A stretch of DNA of 64,000 nucleotides, from the NCBI GenBank assembly GCA_964548275.1, contig CAZJQI010000006.1, positions 39,094 through 103,093 of the forward strand, written 5' to 3'. The position numbers and the translations under genes were made by a program. This stretch comes from JAUVUV01 sp964548275 (GTDB lineage Bacteria; Gemmatimonadota; Glassbacteria; GWA2-58-10). The notes beneath the pieces are model-generated. The model made no database searches, was not told the origin of the DNA, and saw nothing but the letters and a program-made list of their open reading frames with translations. Of the stretch, positions 35,528-45,900 are shown piece by piece (the first letter of the stretch is position 1; each line of letters starts with the position of its first letter).

Positions 35528-35750
35528 CTTTCCCTCGCATTAGTTGGTCTCATTTACCGGTGAAATTTACCCAGCCGCCTCCTGATAGGCAAGTGTCTCG
35601 CTCCATGATCGAACCGTACTCTTGACCCTAACCTGTAAACACATTACCTTCAAAAAGAGCGGCTTGCTGACGTGTAACTTCTTACTTTACGGTTAGTTAT
35701 GCAAATTACAAAGAGTTAGCCGGTTCTTCTACCCGCGGCAAGGAGCGGTG

Positions 35751-36785
35751 ATGAATTTTTCTTATCCATTGCGAGCGTTACTATTTACTCTGGTTATTAC
35801 AATCCTGCTGTTGCCAGCCGCCTGCAGCGATATACAACTTCAGAAACCGCGCGCTTTCGGCAGGGAAAAGGAAATCCTAGTTATCTGTGACAATGAAATC
35901 TGGCAAAAAGCCGAAAAGGATCTGCGCAAGAAGATCGAGGTTCCGATACACGCCGTACGCTGGGAGCCGATTTTTGAGATCGCTCAGGTTGAAGCCGGCA
36001 ATGTGCAATACTACAAGGAATGGGATAAGATCATTCTAATCGAATCCCTGGAGAACAAGAAACTTCTGCCTCGGGTAGTGGACGATTCGACACTGAAAAA
36101 GATCGGCCGGGGCCAGGGGCTTTTTTTCAGCCAGAAAGATATCTGGGCCCGGGGCCAGCGGGTGGCGGGCCTCGCGGCCCGCACCGACGAGCAGCTCCTT
36201 CCCTTGATCAAAGTCCACGGCGACAAGATATTCAATGATTTCCTGCAACTGCTCGAAGAGAGGGAAAAGGTGCGAATGTATCACAGTGGGAAAAACCTCG
36301 TCCTTGTCGATTCCCTGATGGAATGCTGCGGGTTCTCTATCGAGTTTCCCCGGGTCTATGAGAGGATTCGCCAGGACGCACTTCCCGATAACGAACTTCT
36401 TTTTGTGCACCAGGACCCGGTACGCAGCATTTTTGTCACCTGGATTGAAAATCCCGGACCGCTTGATCTCTCCCGGAAGGCCCTGGCCGAGATGCGCCAC
36501 AGTATGCTTGAAAAAATCTATCCAGACATGTTCACCCACGTTGAGCGGGTAGATACCTCCACGGTTATCTCCAACGACATAGAACGTCTCCGGGTTTACG
36601 GCACATGGGAAAACACTGAAGAGATAAGCGGTGGGGTGTATACCAGCCAGATCATAGAAAGCCCTTTGCAAAACCGGCGCTACTATATCGATTGCCTGTT
36701 GTTCTCTCCGAACCCCAGGCTGAATAAATACCGGTTCATCTTCCAGCTTGACAGAATCATGAACAGTTTCAGGTTGAAAGGGTGA
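35751..36785 (+). CDS. DUF4837-like lipoprotein
   Basis: 344 aa from the ATG at 35751, five bases after AAGGAG; the adjacent GTG at 35748 is too close. Signal with lipobox-like LLPAACSD (Cys near 25). The mature protein begins GREKEILVICDNEIWQKAEKDLRKKIE and later has VHQDPVRSIFVTWIENPGPLDLS and YIDCLLFSPNPRLNKYRFIFQLDRIMNSF. The layout resembles DUF4837, a family best known from Bacteroidetes; I place it there from memory. Function unknown; probably anchored in the envelope. An A+T-rich restriction-modification island begins just after its stop. Confidence 0.65.
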   Translation: MNFSYPLRALLFTLVITILLLPAACSDIQLQKPRAFGREKEILVICDNEIWQKAEKDLRKKIEVPIHAVRWEPIFEIAQVEAGNVQYYKEWDKIILIESLENKKLLPRVVDDSTLKKIGRGQGLFFSQKDIWARGQRVAGLAARTDEQLLPLIKVHGDKIFNDFLQLLEEREKVRMYHSGKNLVLVDSLMECCGFSIEFPRVYERIRQDALPDNELLFVHQDPVRSIFVTWIENPGPLDLSRKALAEMRHSMLEKIYPDMFTHVERVDTSTVISNDIERLRVYGTWENTEEISGGVYTSQIIESPLQNRRYYIDCLLFSPNPRLNKYRFIFQLDRIMNSFRLKG

Positions 36786-36846
36786 GTTAATTGGAATTAT
36801 CAATAATTAAACAATCAAAATTCAACTAAACTGGAGATAAGGAGAT

Positions 36847-38448
36847 ATGAGTCAACTCAAATTGTTTGGAAAAGAAGAAAAAAAACTAGTTAACTTAAAA
36901 AAAGCCAGTCAATGGGCTTCAGAATATTTAAAACGCAGAGTAACAATTTCAAACATCTCATATTTACTACAATATGGAAGAATAAAGAAATATGGGAATA
37001 GTGGAAACCCTTTGATAAGTATAGAAGAATTAAAATCTTATTACGACTCTTATAATAAAGAACTCCATTGGAAAAAATTATTAGGGAAAGATCTTAATTG
37101 GAATTTATCCTTTGTAGAATATAAAGAATCAGAAAGAACAAAACATGTTCACAGACTACACCCTTACAAAGGAAAATTCATTCCTCAACTAGTAGAGTAT
37201 TTTCTTGATTCACATACTGATGAGTTTAAAAAAGATATTTATTTTCAAAAGGGTGATATTGTGCTTGATCCTTTTTGCGGAAGCGGGACAACCCTAGTAC
37301 AAGCAAATGAACTAGGTATACATGCAATTGGAGTAGATATCTCGGCATTCAATGTTATGATTAGCAATGTTAAAATAGAAAAACACAACTTGTTTTTACT
37401 CTCTGAAGCAATTAATAACTTAACAACGAGACTAAAAGAGTTTCAAAAAACAAAAAATAATACAATCTTTGAAGAACAACTGCTTTATGAACTTGAGAAA
37501 TTCAACTATAAATATTTCCCTTCTCCAGAATATAAGAGAAAAGTGAGGAAAGGTGAGATTAATGAAAGAGAATACGCAAAAGAAAAAGAAAAGGAATTCC
37601 TTAATATTTACTATACGTTAGTAGATAAATATCAAATTAAAATAAGGCAGGAAAAAGATAATAACTTCTTAGACAAATGGTTTTTATCACCCGTTAGAGA
37701 AGAAATCGATTGTTTAATCGAGGGATTAAAGACCATCCATAATAAAGACATAAAAAAAATATTAGCAATAATTTTGAGCAGAACTGTTCGTTCTTGCAGG
37801 GCAACTACACATGCTGATTTGGCAACACTAAAAAAACCCGTTATAAACACATATTACTGTAAAAAGCACGGAAAAATCTGTAAGCCCATATTTTCAATTA
37901 AAGGCTGGTGGCAAAGATATACCATAGATACTTTAAATCGACTTAAAGAATTTTATAAATTAAGAACTGAAACATTTCAAATTTGTTTAAAAGGAGATAG
38001 CAAAACGATAGATATTTTTGAAGAAACAAAAAAGATGAATCCTGAGCTTTCAAAAATTTTATCTAATAAAAAAATAAGGGGGATTTTTTCAAGTCCGCCT
38101 TATGTCGGCCTTATAGATTATCATGACCAGCATGCGTATTCATATGAGATATTTGGATTTGAAAGAAAAGATGATCTTGAAATAGGGTCAAAATTCAAAG
38201 GACAGGGAAAAGAGGCAAAAAACTCTTATATTCAAGGAATCGCTGAAGTATTAAAAAATTGTAAATCTAATCTTCAAAATGATTATGACATTTTGCTTGT
38301 TGCAAATGATAAATACAATCTTTATCCTGAAATTGCAAAATTAGCTAATATGAAAATTATTAATAAGTTTAAAAGACCTGTACTTAATAGAGTTGAAAAA
38401 GACAGATCGGCTTATGCAGAGACCATTTTTCATTTAAAGGAAATATAA
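36847..38448 (+). CDS. DNA methyltransferase of a type II R-M system, probably N4-cytosine
   Basis: 533 aa, very A+T-rich gene. Residues ~15-65 look like a small helix-turn-helix. The AdoMet site is DPFCGSGTT (141-149) and the catalytic motif is SPPY (416-419), which in amino-MTases favours N4-cytosine. The order (AdoMet site, then ~265 residues that must hold the target-recognition part, then SPPY) is the alpha-type order, uncommon for m4C enzymes. The ATG follows a purine-rich AAGGAGAT. The stop abuts the ATG of the restriction gene with no spacer. Base composition and A-ending codons are unlike both neighbours, which points to horizontal gain. Confidence 0.85.
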   Translation: MSQLKLFGKEEKKLVNLKKASQWASEYLKRRVTISNISYLLQYGRIKKYGNSGNPLISIEELKSYYDSYNKELHWKKLLGKDLNWNLSFVEYKESERTKHVHRLHPYKGKFIPQLVEYFLDSHTDEFKKDIYFQKGDIVLDPFCGSGTTLVQANELGIHAIGVDISAFNVMISNVKIEKHNLFLLSEAINNLTTRLKEFQKTKNNTIFEEQLLYELEKFNYKYFPSPEYKRKVRKGEINEREYAKEKEKEFLNIYYTLVDKYQIKIRQEKDNNFLDKWFLSPVREEIDCLIEGLKTIHNKDIKKILAIILSRTVRSCRATTHADLATLKKPVINTYYCKKHGKICKPIFSIKGWWQRYTIDTLNRLKEFYKLRTETFQICLKGDSKTIDIFEETKKMNPELSKILSNKKIRGIFSSPPYVGLIDYHDQHAYSYEIFGFERKDDLEIGSKFKGQGKEAKNSYIQGIAEVLKNCKSNLQNDYDILLVANDKYNLYPEIAKLANMKIINKFKRPVLNRVEKDRSAYAETIFHLKEI

Positions 38449-39237
38449 ATGGCACTTACAAGAGAGCAAATAAAAAGAATTGAAAATGTAATAAAGGAAA
38501 GTCTGAGAAAAAAGTTTCAATCATACAAACCAGAAACAAAAAATATGCCGTTTCATTATCGTTTGCTTGGTCGAGACAGAATGGCATTATTTTCTTTCAT
38601 CCACTCTTTAAATACTACTTTTGGTACATCCATTTTTGAACCTGTTGCCGAAACCTCATCAAGATTGAACTTTACTTTTGCAAAAAAACAATATGTGGTA
38701 GGAGATACCATCAGTGAGCAAGCCCAAATTGAAATTCAACAAATCATGAATGGACTTACAATAGGGAATAATCCTAATAAGGTTGAAGAAATTGAAAGGA
38801 TAAGAGAGGTTTGCGATAAAGGGAAAATTAACAAAATAAGAACTGTTAAGGTAGATTTATTTGTTAAAAGCAATGATGAAACCATTCATTTATTTGATTT
38901 AAAAACGGCAAAACCTAATATCAGCAATTTTAAAGATTTTAAAAGAACATTATTGGAATGGATAGCGATTTTCTTATTTAAAAATCCAAGTGCTAATGTT
39001 CACTCTTATATCGCAATTCCCTATAATCCTTACGAACCAAAACCATATGAAAGATGGACACTAAAAGGAATGCTGGATTTGGATAAAGAATTAAAAGTTG
39101 CTGAAGAATTCTGGGATTTTCTTGGAGGCGATGGAGCCTATTCAGAAATATTAGATTGTTTTGAAAGAGCAGGTATAGAGCTAAGACCAGAAATCGATGA
39201 TTATTTTTTAAAATTCAAATATAACACAAATAATTAA
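38449..39237 (+). CDS. TdeIII/MjaII family type II restriction endonuclease
   Basis: 262 aa. The N-terminal run KNMPFHYRLLGRDRMALFSF and NTTFGTSIFEPVA are hallmarks of the TdeIII family, whose named members cut GGNCC. A PD-(D/E)xK-type site fits Asp136 (VKVDLF) and Asp150-x-Lys152 (FDLKTAKPN). If the site is GGNCC there is no fixed adenine, which agrees with an m4C rather than m6A partner methylase. It begins directly at the methylase stop (TAA then ATG), so the two are one operon. As A+T-rich as the methylase gene; ends 43 bp before dnaE. Confidence 0.85.
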   Translation: MALTREQIKRIENVIKESLRKKFQSYKPETKNMPFHYRLLGRDRMALFSFIHSLNTTFGTSIFEPVAETSSRLNFTFAKKQYVVGDTISEQAQIEIQQIMNGLTIGNNPNKVEEIERIREVCDKGKINKIRTVKVDLFVKSNDETIHLFDLKTAKPNISNFKDFKRTLLEWIAIFLFKNPSANVHSYIAIPYNPYEPKPYERWTLKGMLDLDKELKVAEEFWDFLGGDGAYSEILDCFERAGIELRPEIDDYFLKFKYNTNN

Positions 39238-39280
39238 TTACTTCATTTTTGTATAAGCTGAGATTAAAAACTGAAATCAG

Positions 39281-42200
39281 ATGGATAAACCCTTCATCCA
39301 CCTTCACAACCACTCGGACTACAGCCTTCTGGATGGCGCCGCCAAGATCAAGCCCCTGGTGGCCCGGGCCGTAAAGTTCGGCATGCCCGCTATTGCGCTC
39401 ACCGACCACGGCAACCTTTTCGGTGCATTAGAGTTCTATACCGCTGCCAGAAAGGCCGGGGTAAAGCCGATTATCGGCATGGAAGCCTATATCACCACTG
39501 GTGACAGAAGAGACCGGACAGCCAAAAAGGGGCGTGCGGCGAACCATATCACCCTGCTCGCTGAAAACGAGGAAGGCTATAAGAACCTGGTCAAGCTAAC
39601 CAGTATCGGCTACCTGGAGGGCTTTTACTACAAGCCGCGTATCGATCTGGAGGTGCTCCAGGAGCACCGCAAGGGTCTGATCGCCCTGAGCGGCTGCGCC
39701 AAGGGCATAGTGGGGGACCTGATCTACAGGGACAAGCCTGAGGCGGCTCGCGATATGGCGGCAAGCTTGCGTGATCTGTTAGGCAAAGGGAACTTTTTTA
39801 TCGAGATCATGGACCACGGTCTGGAAATCGAGCGCAAGCAGATGCCGGAGTTGATCAAAATCTCCAAAGAGCTTGAAATCCCGCTCGTGGTGACCAATGA
39901 CACCCACTATCTCTGCCGCGAACACCACGAGGCTCACGACGTGCTGGTTTGCATCCAGACAGGCAAGACGCTCGACGATCCCAATCGGCTGAAATTCAAC
40001 ACCCAGGAGCTTTACTTCAAAAGCTCCGAGGAGATGTACGCTGCTTTCAAGGATTTCGAGGAGGCTCTCAAGCTTACGGTCGAGATCGCCGAGCGTTGCA
40101 ACCTGGATATAGATTTCAGCCAGAACCATCTTCCCGCTTTCCCCCTGCCTGAAGGCTACAGCGAGAACGAATTGCTGGAGAAACTGGCCCGCGAAGGCGC
40201 TCAGCGGCGTTACAGCGAGGTTGACGAGGCAATCGAGAAACGGCTGAGCTATGAACTGGATATAATCAAGCGAACAGGTTTCCCGGGATATTTCCTGATT
40301 GTCAGCGACCTGGTCAACCAGTCCCGGAAGATGGTTATCCCGGTCGGGCCCGGAAGAGGTTCGGCTGCCGGAAGCCTGGTCTCCTACTGCCTGGGGATTA
40401 CTAATATCGATCCGCTGAAATATCACCTCCTTTTCGAGCGGTTCCTCAACCCTGAGCGGATCAGCATGCCGGATATCGATATCGATTTTGCCGACCGCGA
40501 CCGGGACAGGATCATCCAATACGTGAAAGAGAAATACGGCGAGGACAGCGTAACCCAGATTATCACTTTCGGTACATTGGGCGCCCACGCCGTGGTCCGC
40601 GACGTGGGCCGGGTGTTGGGAATGCCCTACGAGGAGGCGGACCAGATCGCCAAGATGATCCCTGAAGAACTCAAAATGACTCTGGATAAAGCGCTCAGGA
40701 TGAGGCCGGACCTGGCTGAGATGGCAGAGAAAGATCCTAAGATCAGGAAACTTATCGAGATCAGCAAGGCCCTCGAGGGAGTCAACCGCCACGCCTCAAC
40801 CCACGCAGCAGGCGTGGTAATCGCTCCGGGGAAACTCACTGACTACCTGCCACTGTTCCGCTCCCCGCGCAGGGATGAGATCACCACCCAGTTCGACATG
40901 AGCTGGGTGGAAAAAATCGGCCTGCTCAAAATCGACATCCTGGGCCTTCGCACCCTGACCGTGATACATGACTCATTGAAAACGATTGAAGAGCAGACCG
41001 GGGAAAAGATCGATCTCGACAGCCTGGAACTCAACGATCCGGCTACTTTCAAGGTTTTCACCAACGGGGACACGGTCGGTATATTCCAGTTCGAGTCTCC
41101 AGGCATGCGCGAGTACCTTCGCAAGCTCAAACCCGAGGTGATCGGCGATATTATCGCGATGAACGCACTCTACCGCCCCGGGCCGATGGAAATGATCAAT
41201 GACTTTATCAGCCGCAAACAGGGGAAGGTGAAAGTCGAATACCTTCACAAGATTCTCGAACCGATCCTGAAAGAGACTTACGGAGTGATGGTTTACCAGG
41301 AGCAGGTGATGCAGATCGCCTCAGAGATGGGCGGATTCACTCTCGGCGCTGCGGACCAGCTCCGGCGGGCAATGGGAAAGAAGAAAAAGGAGGTGATGGA
41401 GCAACAGAAGGAGAAATTCCTGGCCGGGGCGGCCAAGCGCGGAGTTTCCCCGAATGCGGCCGTGCTGGTTTACGAATTGATGGCCAAGTTCGCCGGTTAT
41501 GGTTTTAACAAGAGCCACGCCGCAGGATATGCAATCCTCGCCTACCAGACCGCCTGGCTCAAGGCACATTACCCGCACCAGTTCATGGCCGCCACCCTGA
41601 CCAGCGTGATGAACGACTCAGACCGGGTAGCGGTTTTTCTGGAGGAATGCCGGAGGATGAAAATCAAGGTTCTGCCCCCTGATATCAACGAAAGCGTGGT
41701 CGGATTCACGGTAGTAGAGGATGGGATACGATTCGGTCTGGCGGCAGTCAAAAATGTTGGTGTTTCGGCGGTCGAGGCGATTATCGAAGCGCGCAGGGAG
41801 GGAGTGCCGTTCAAGAGCCTGGGCGATTTTCTGGACCGGGTCGACAGCGGGGCCGCGAACAAGCGTATGGTGGAAAGCCTGATTTTCTCCGGCGCCACCA
41901 GGTCCCTGCCCGGAAAACCGGAGCAGCAGCTTGCTGTGCTCGAACCCACCATTGGGGTCTGCGCAAAGCTCGACGCCGAACGCAACAGCGGACAGATCGG
42001 CCTTTTCGGTGAAAAAGAAGCCCCCATGCTCACGGGAGACGATCTCTATCCGGAACTACCCTCTGTGTACGATGAATGGGATGCTCAGGCCACGCTCAAA
42101 TTCGAGAAAGATTATCTGGGATTTTACATCTCCGGCCATCCCCTTGGTAAATTCAACGAGGAACTTGATGCCTTCACCAACGCCACCTCTGCCGACTACC

Positions 42201-42841
42201 ACGAGATTCTGCCCGACCGACATGTTCTCCGGCTCGGGGGAATGATATCCCAGGTGCATACTTTTTTCGACCGGAGAGAGCGCGAGTGCACGGTTTTCAC
42301 CCTGGAAGACCGGTTCGGCACTGTGGACGTGTTTGTCTTTAACGAAAACTATAACCGTCACCGTTCGCTTATCTACCCCGGCTCAGCGGTTCTGGTCAGT
42401 GGCAAGCTCTCCAGGCGGCCCTCTGATGAAAAGGGCAAGGTGATTGCCGACTGGCTGATGTCACTACAGGAGTTCCGCCTGGATGAGAGTGTCGGAGTGG
42501 AGGTTTGCCTGGATGCCCAAAAGACGGATGAAGTCCTGTTGAAAGGCGTCCAGGAAGTACTGTTGCGCCATAGCGGGAAAAATCCGGTTTACCTGAAAGT
42601 GGTCGAGCCAAACGGGGATTATCTTTTGCGCAGCCGGGAGGTTTTCGCTGAGCTGTCTGACAGCCTGCTGGGGGAGCTTCGACAACTTCTTGGCGAAAGT
42701 CAGGTCGCTCTGAGCTACCATCCGCGGGCACCGCGGCGCGGTCCACAGGGCCGGAGCAACGGCGGCGTGCAGGCACCTCTCAATGGCGAACGCAACAGCA
42801 ACCGTGCGAGGATAAACGGTCCTAACGGGAAATTGCAGTAA
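39281..42841 (+). CDS. dnaE: DNA polymerase III alpha subunit
   Basis: Replicative polymerase, 1186 aa, the usual DnaE length. N-terminal PHP domain (FIHLHNHSDYSLLDG, ALTDHGNLFG); palm catalytic aspartates in PDIDIDF (Asp398, Asp400, Asp402); fingers and tandem HhH region; OB fold near residues 985-1070. The tail after ~1150 is rich in Arg, Asn and Gly and lacks the clamp-binding look of E. coli DnaE, though a beta-binding peptide could lie elsewhere. The restriction-modification island ends just 43 bp upstream and may have brought or displaced its promoter. No strong Shine-Dalgarno is seen. Confidence 0.97.
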   Translation: MDKPFIHLHNHSDYSLLDGAAKIKPLVARAVKFGMPAIALTDHGNLFGALEFYTAARKAGVKPIIGMEAYITTGDRRDRTAKKGRAANHITLLAENEEGYKNLVKLTSIGYLEGFYYKPRIDLEVLQEHRKGLIALSGCAKGIVGDLIYRDKPEAARDMAASLRDLLGKGNFFIEIMDHGLEIERKQMPELIKISKELEIPLVVTNDTHYLCREHHEAHDVLVCIQTGKTLDDPNRLKFNTQELYFKSSEEMYAAFKDFEEALKLTVEIAERCNLDIDFSQNHLPAFPLPEGYSENELLEKLAREGAQRRYSEVDEAIEKRLSYELDIIKRTGFPGYFLIVSDLVNQSRKMVIPVGPGRGSAAGSLVSYCLGITNIDPLKYHLLFERFLNPERISMPDIDIDFADRDRDRIIQYVKEKYGEDSVTQIITFGTLGAHAVVRDVGRVLGMPYEEADQIAKMIPEELKMTLDKALRMRPDLAEMAEKDPKIRKLIEISKALEGVNRHASTHAAGVVIAPGKLTDYLPLFRSPRRDEITTQFDMSWVEKIGLLKIDILGLRTLTVIHDSLKTIEEQTGEKIDLDSLELNDPATFKVFTNGDTVGIFQFESPGMREYLRKLKPEVIGDIIAMNALYRPGPMEMINDFISRKQGKVKVEYLHKILEPILKETYGVMVYQEQVMQIASEMGGFTLGAADQLRRAMGKKKKEVMEQQKEKFLAGAAKRGVSPNAAVLVYELMAKFAGYGFNKSHAAGYAILAYQTAWLKAHYPHQFMAATLTSVMNDSDRVAVFLEECRRMKIKVLPPDINESVVGFTVVEDGIRFGLAAVKNVGVSAVEAIIEARREGVPFKSLGDFLDRVDSGAANKRMVESLIFSGATRSLPGKPEQQLAVLEPTIGVCAKLDAERNSGQIGLFGEKEAPMLTGDDLYPELPSVYDEWDAQATLKFEKDYLGFYISGHPLGKFNEELDAFTNATSADYHEILPDRHVLRLGGMISQVHTFFDRRERECTVFTLEDRFGTVDVFVFNENYNRHRSLIYPGSAVLVSGKLSRRPSDEKGKVIADWLMSLQEFRLDESVGVEVCLDAQKTDEVLLKGVQEVLLRHSGKNPVYLKVVEPNGDYLLRSREVFAELSDSLLGELRQLLGESQVALSYHPRAPRRGPQGRSNGGVQAPLNGERNSNRARINGPNGKLQ

Positions 42842-42927
42842 TTGTGGTCCCCTGGGGATTGAAATATTTTTTAACAAAGAGGGATACATAAGCGGGCTGG
42901 CCCTGACAATAATTGAAGTTCAGCGGG

Positions 42928-45900
42928 TCAGAAATTCCGCACCAGCCTTATTCCGCCATCTTTATAGCGGCGGTGAGGCTGGCTCCTGTTCCGGTGAAAG
43001 CTTCGGCTGAAAAGGATCGAGCCATTCCAGGAGCCGCCGCGAATGACTTTCTCCAGCCCGGTAGAGGGTCCCTGCGGGTTGATCGTATCATTGGTATTAT
43101 ACTCTCCAAACCAGTCTCTGCACCACTCCCAGACATTGCCTGCCAGGTGTTGAAGGCCCTCCGGGGTAGCCCCCTCAATGTAATTTCCCACCCCAGCGGT
43201 GAACTTGAACCCGTCTGATTCATCGTAATACGGGCTGCGGCTTTTTCCGTGGTTGGTGAAAGTATTAAACCACATATCACCCCAGGGGTAGGTTCTGCCT
43301 GTGGTTCCACGCGCTGCAAACTCCCACTGGGCCTCGGTGGGAAGCGTGCGGTTCCGGAACCTCGCATAGGCGAAGGCCTCATACCAGCTGACACCGACCA
43401 CCGGAGAGCCTGGCAGGTTCGAATACGGATCGCTCTCCCAGGGAGTATCCCCGGTTCCCCAGTATCGAGGTCTCGGGTTTTCCGGATCGAAATTGTCCTG
43501 CTGGCTGGTCATCCGCCACTGCCAGCCTTCCTGGGTCCAGAGCTCGGGCCTGATGTAGCCGTCAGCGTCCATAAACTCTTTGAATTCCTGGTTAGTCACC
43601 TCATATTTGTCCATGTAAAAAGTTGAAATCTTAACCAGGCGCACCGGCTCGAACTCCCCTATCTTGCCCATCAGGAAAAATCCCCCGATTATTAAAATAT
43701 CTCTTTCGGTTATCTCGCCACTTTCCCCCACACCAATGCCGGACACCTGCAGAGTATCCTCCGGGCGCGCCTGGTCGTCAGAGGAGATGGCCAGGAATCC
43801 CGAAATCTCGCCCAGTTCGAAAGGGGTGAAAAACACGTTCACAGCCTGCGATTGTCCCGGGAGAACATCGAACTTTTTCGGGCTCGCCTCGAACTCTATT
43901 CTCGAGGCGCTGATATTGGTCACGTGCAACGTGTTCTCGCCGATATTGCCGATCGTTATAGCCTGTGACCCGGTAAGAGATTGCATCACTTCGCCGATTT
44001 CTATCGAGCGAGGGAAGACTGTCATCAGGGGGTTGTTGCCGGTGGTTTCTACCCCTGTGCCGGCAAGCGAAACGGTAGCTGTGGGAAGCCCGGAATCGTT
44101 GCTTTCTATCAGAAGCGTAGCACTGATCCCCCCAACCTGCTGGGGAGCGAATTCAACCAGGATGTTTGCCGAAGCTCCCGGTGCAATGTTATCTGTTTCA
44201 ATTCTCGCCGCAAAGGCAGGATTGTCTGTGGAGGTTCTGGAGACAACGATATCGCCGTCGCCTGTATTGCTTACCGTTACTGTCAGGGACGAGCTCTGGC
44301 CCAGAACAACCGCACCGAAATCAAGCTTGTCAGTGGCGATCTCCAGCTTTCCAGCGACAGCTAATAATCCCGCTCCGCTTACATTCACTGTGGCCTCATC
44401 CCCGCCAGCAACATTCGTATTCAGAGTGATAAGGCCTTCCGTAGTTCCCTCGGTAGCTGGCACAAAGGTTACATTGATCAAAGACGAGTCGCCAGCCGGA
44501 ATAGTGAGTTCCTCTTCTTCCACGCTGAAACTCGGATTGCTGGAGCTAACAGATTGAACCTCAAGAGGAACGTTGGTAGGATTTATCACCCAGAATCCCC
44601 TTTGGCTGGAGGCTCCGATATCGACCGTGCCGAATTCAAGCTGGGTCGGGTTAAGACGAATCTCCTCTGGAGGAGTATAGACCACTACCGCCCGCAGCGG
44701 AACATTCAATTCTATGCTCCCTGGATCGCTGTTAAAAACCGTAAGGGTTCCGGACTTCTCCCCGACACTCGAGCCAAGAAACCTTATCTGGTAGGTTTCG
44801 GACCCCTCTGGGGGGATAATTTTACCGTCACCGAACGTTGTGCTGAATCCGGCTCCGCTGATACGAAAAGCGGTTACAATCAAACTGTCGGCTCCGGTGT
44901 TGGTTATTCTCAGATCACGTTCGGCAAGGCTGTCGAGAAAAATGTTTCCGAAATCGACCGCTATCGGGCTGACCTGAATACTTGATGGAAGGGTGGTGAT
45001 CCCTGTACCGGAAAGACCGATATTCAAATTCGGAGAATTTGTGGCATCGGAATCGATTGTCAGCTGAGCCGTTTTCACGCTGGTATCTGAAGGGGCGAAA
45101 GATACCGCCATCTCGATGCTACGGCCCATTGCCAGGGTCATGGAGGGAATGGCGGCCATGAAAGCCGGATTACTCGTGGTAACCGAGTTGATATGAAGGA
45201 TTTCGCTGCCTGGGTTTGTCAGTATCACTTTTAATGCGGAACTCGAGCCCACCTGGACGAAACCGAAATCCAAAGTCAGGGGGTCAGCCACAATCTGCGC
45301 AGCTCCCCTTACAACTCCCCTGCCGGAAAGATTGATAGTTTTTGTCGGTGTGTTCGGATCGTTACTTGTAATGTTCAACGTGCCGGTTACCAGTTCAGTG
45401 CTGGCGGGGCTGAAATTAATCGTGACACAAACGAGGCTGTCAGGCAGGATTATCAGTTGTGCGGTTGGTCCGCTGAAAACGTTGTTTGAAAATGAAAACA
45501 GAGATGCTGTCAGTTGAGCCATACCCAGGTTGCTCAAACCCAGATCGACTCCCCTGGTAGTGCCGATATCCACTGCTCCGAAATCGATCATTTCTTTCTG
45601 CACAACCAGTCGAGGAGCCACCTGGAGCATCTTGAAATTCTGATCCGCCAGGTTTGCTCCGGAAAGTCTAACCTCGATATCCTCCGGGTTGAAGATGAAT
45701 CCGCTGCTCGCGGGTCTTATCGCGTAAAGACCATTGAGCAACTCGTAGAAGGTGTAATTCCCCGCGCTGTCGGTGAAGGTGGAGGCCTCCTCTTCCCCGA
45801 CAAGATTAACTCCCACGCCTTCCGCTGGAGAACCGTTCACGGTTATTTCGCCGCTGATCGCAAGACGCCCCCCGCCCGGACCGAGTGGTGGCTCGCGGTC

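Noticed and set aside
39779..40792. Minus-strand open frame of 337 codons
   Set aside because: Antisense to the PHP and polymerase core of dnaE.
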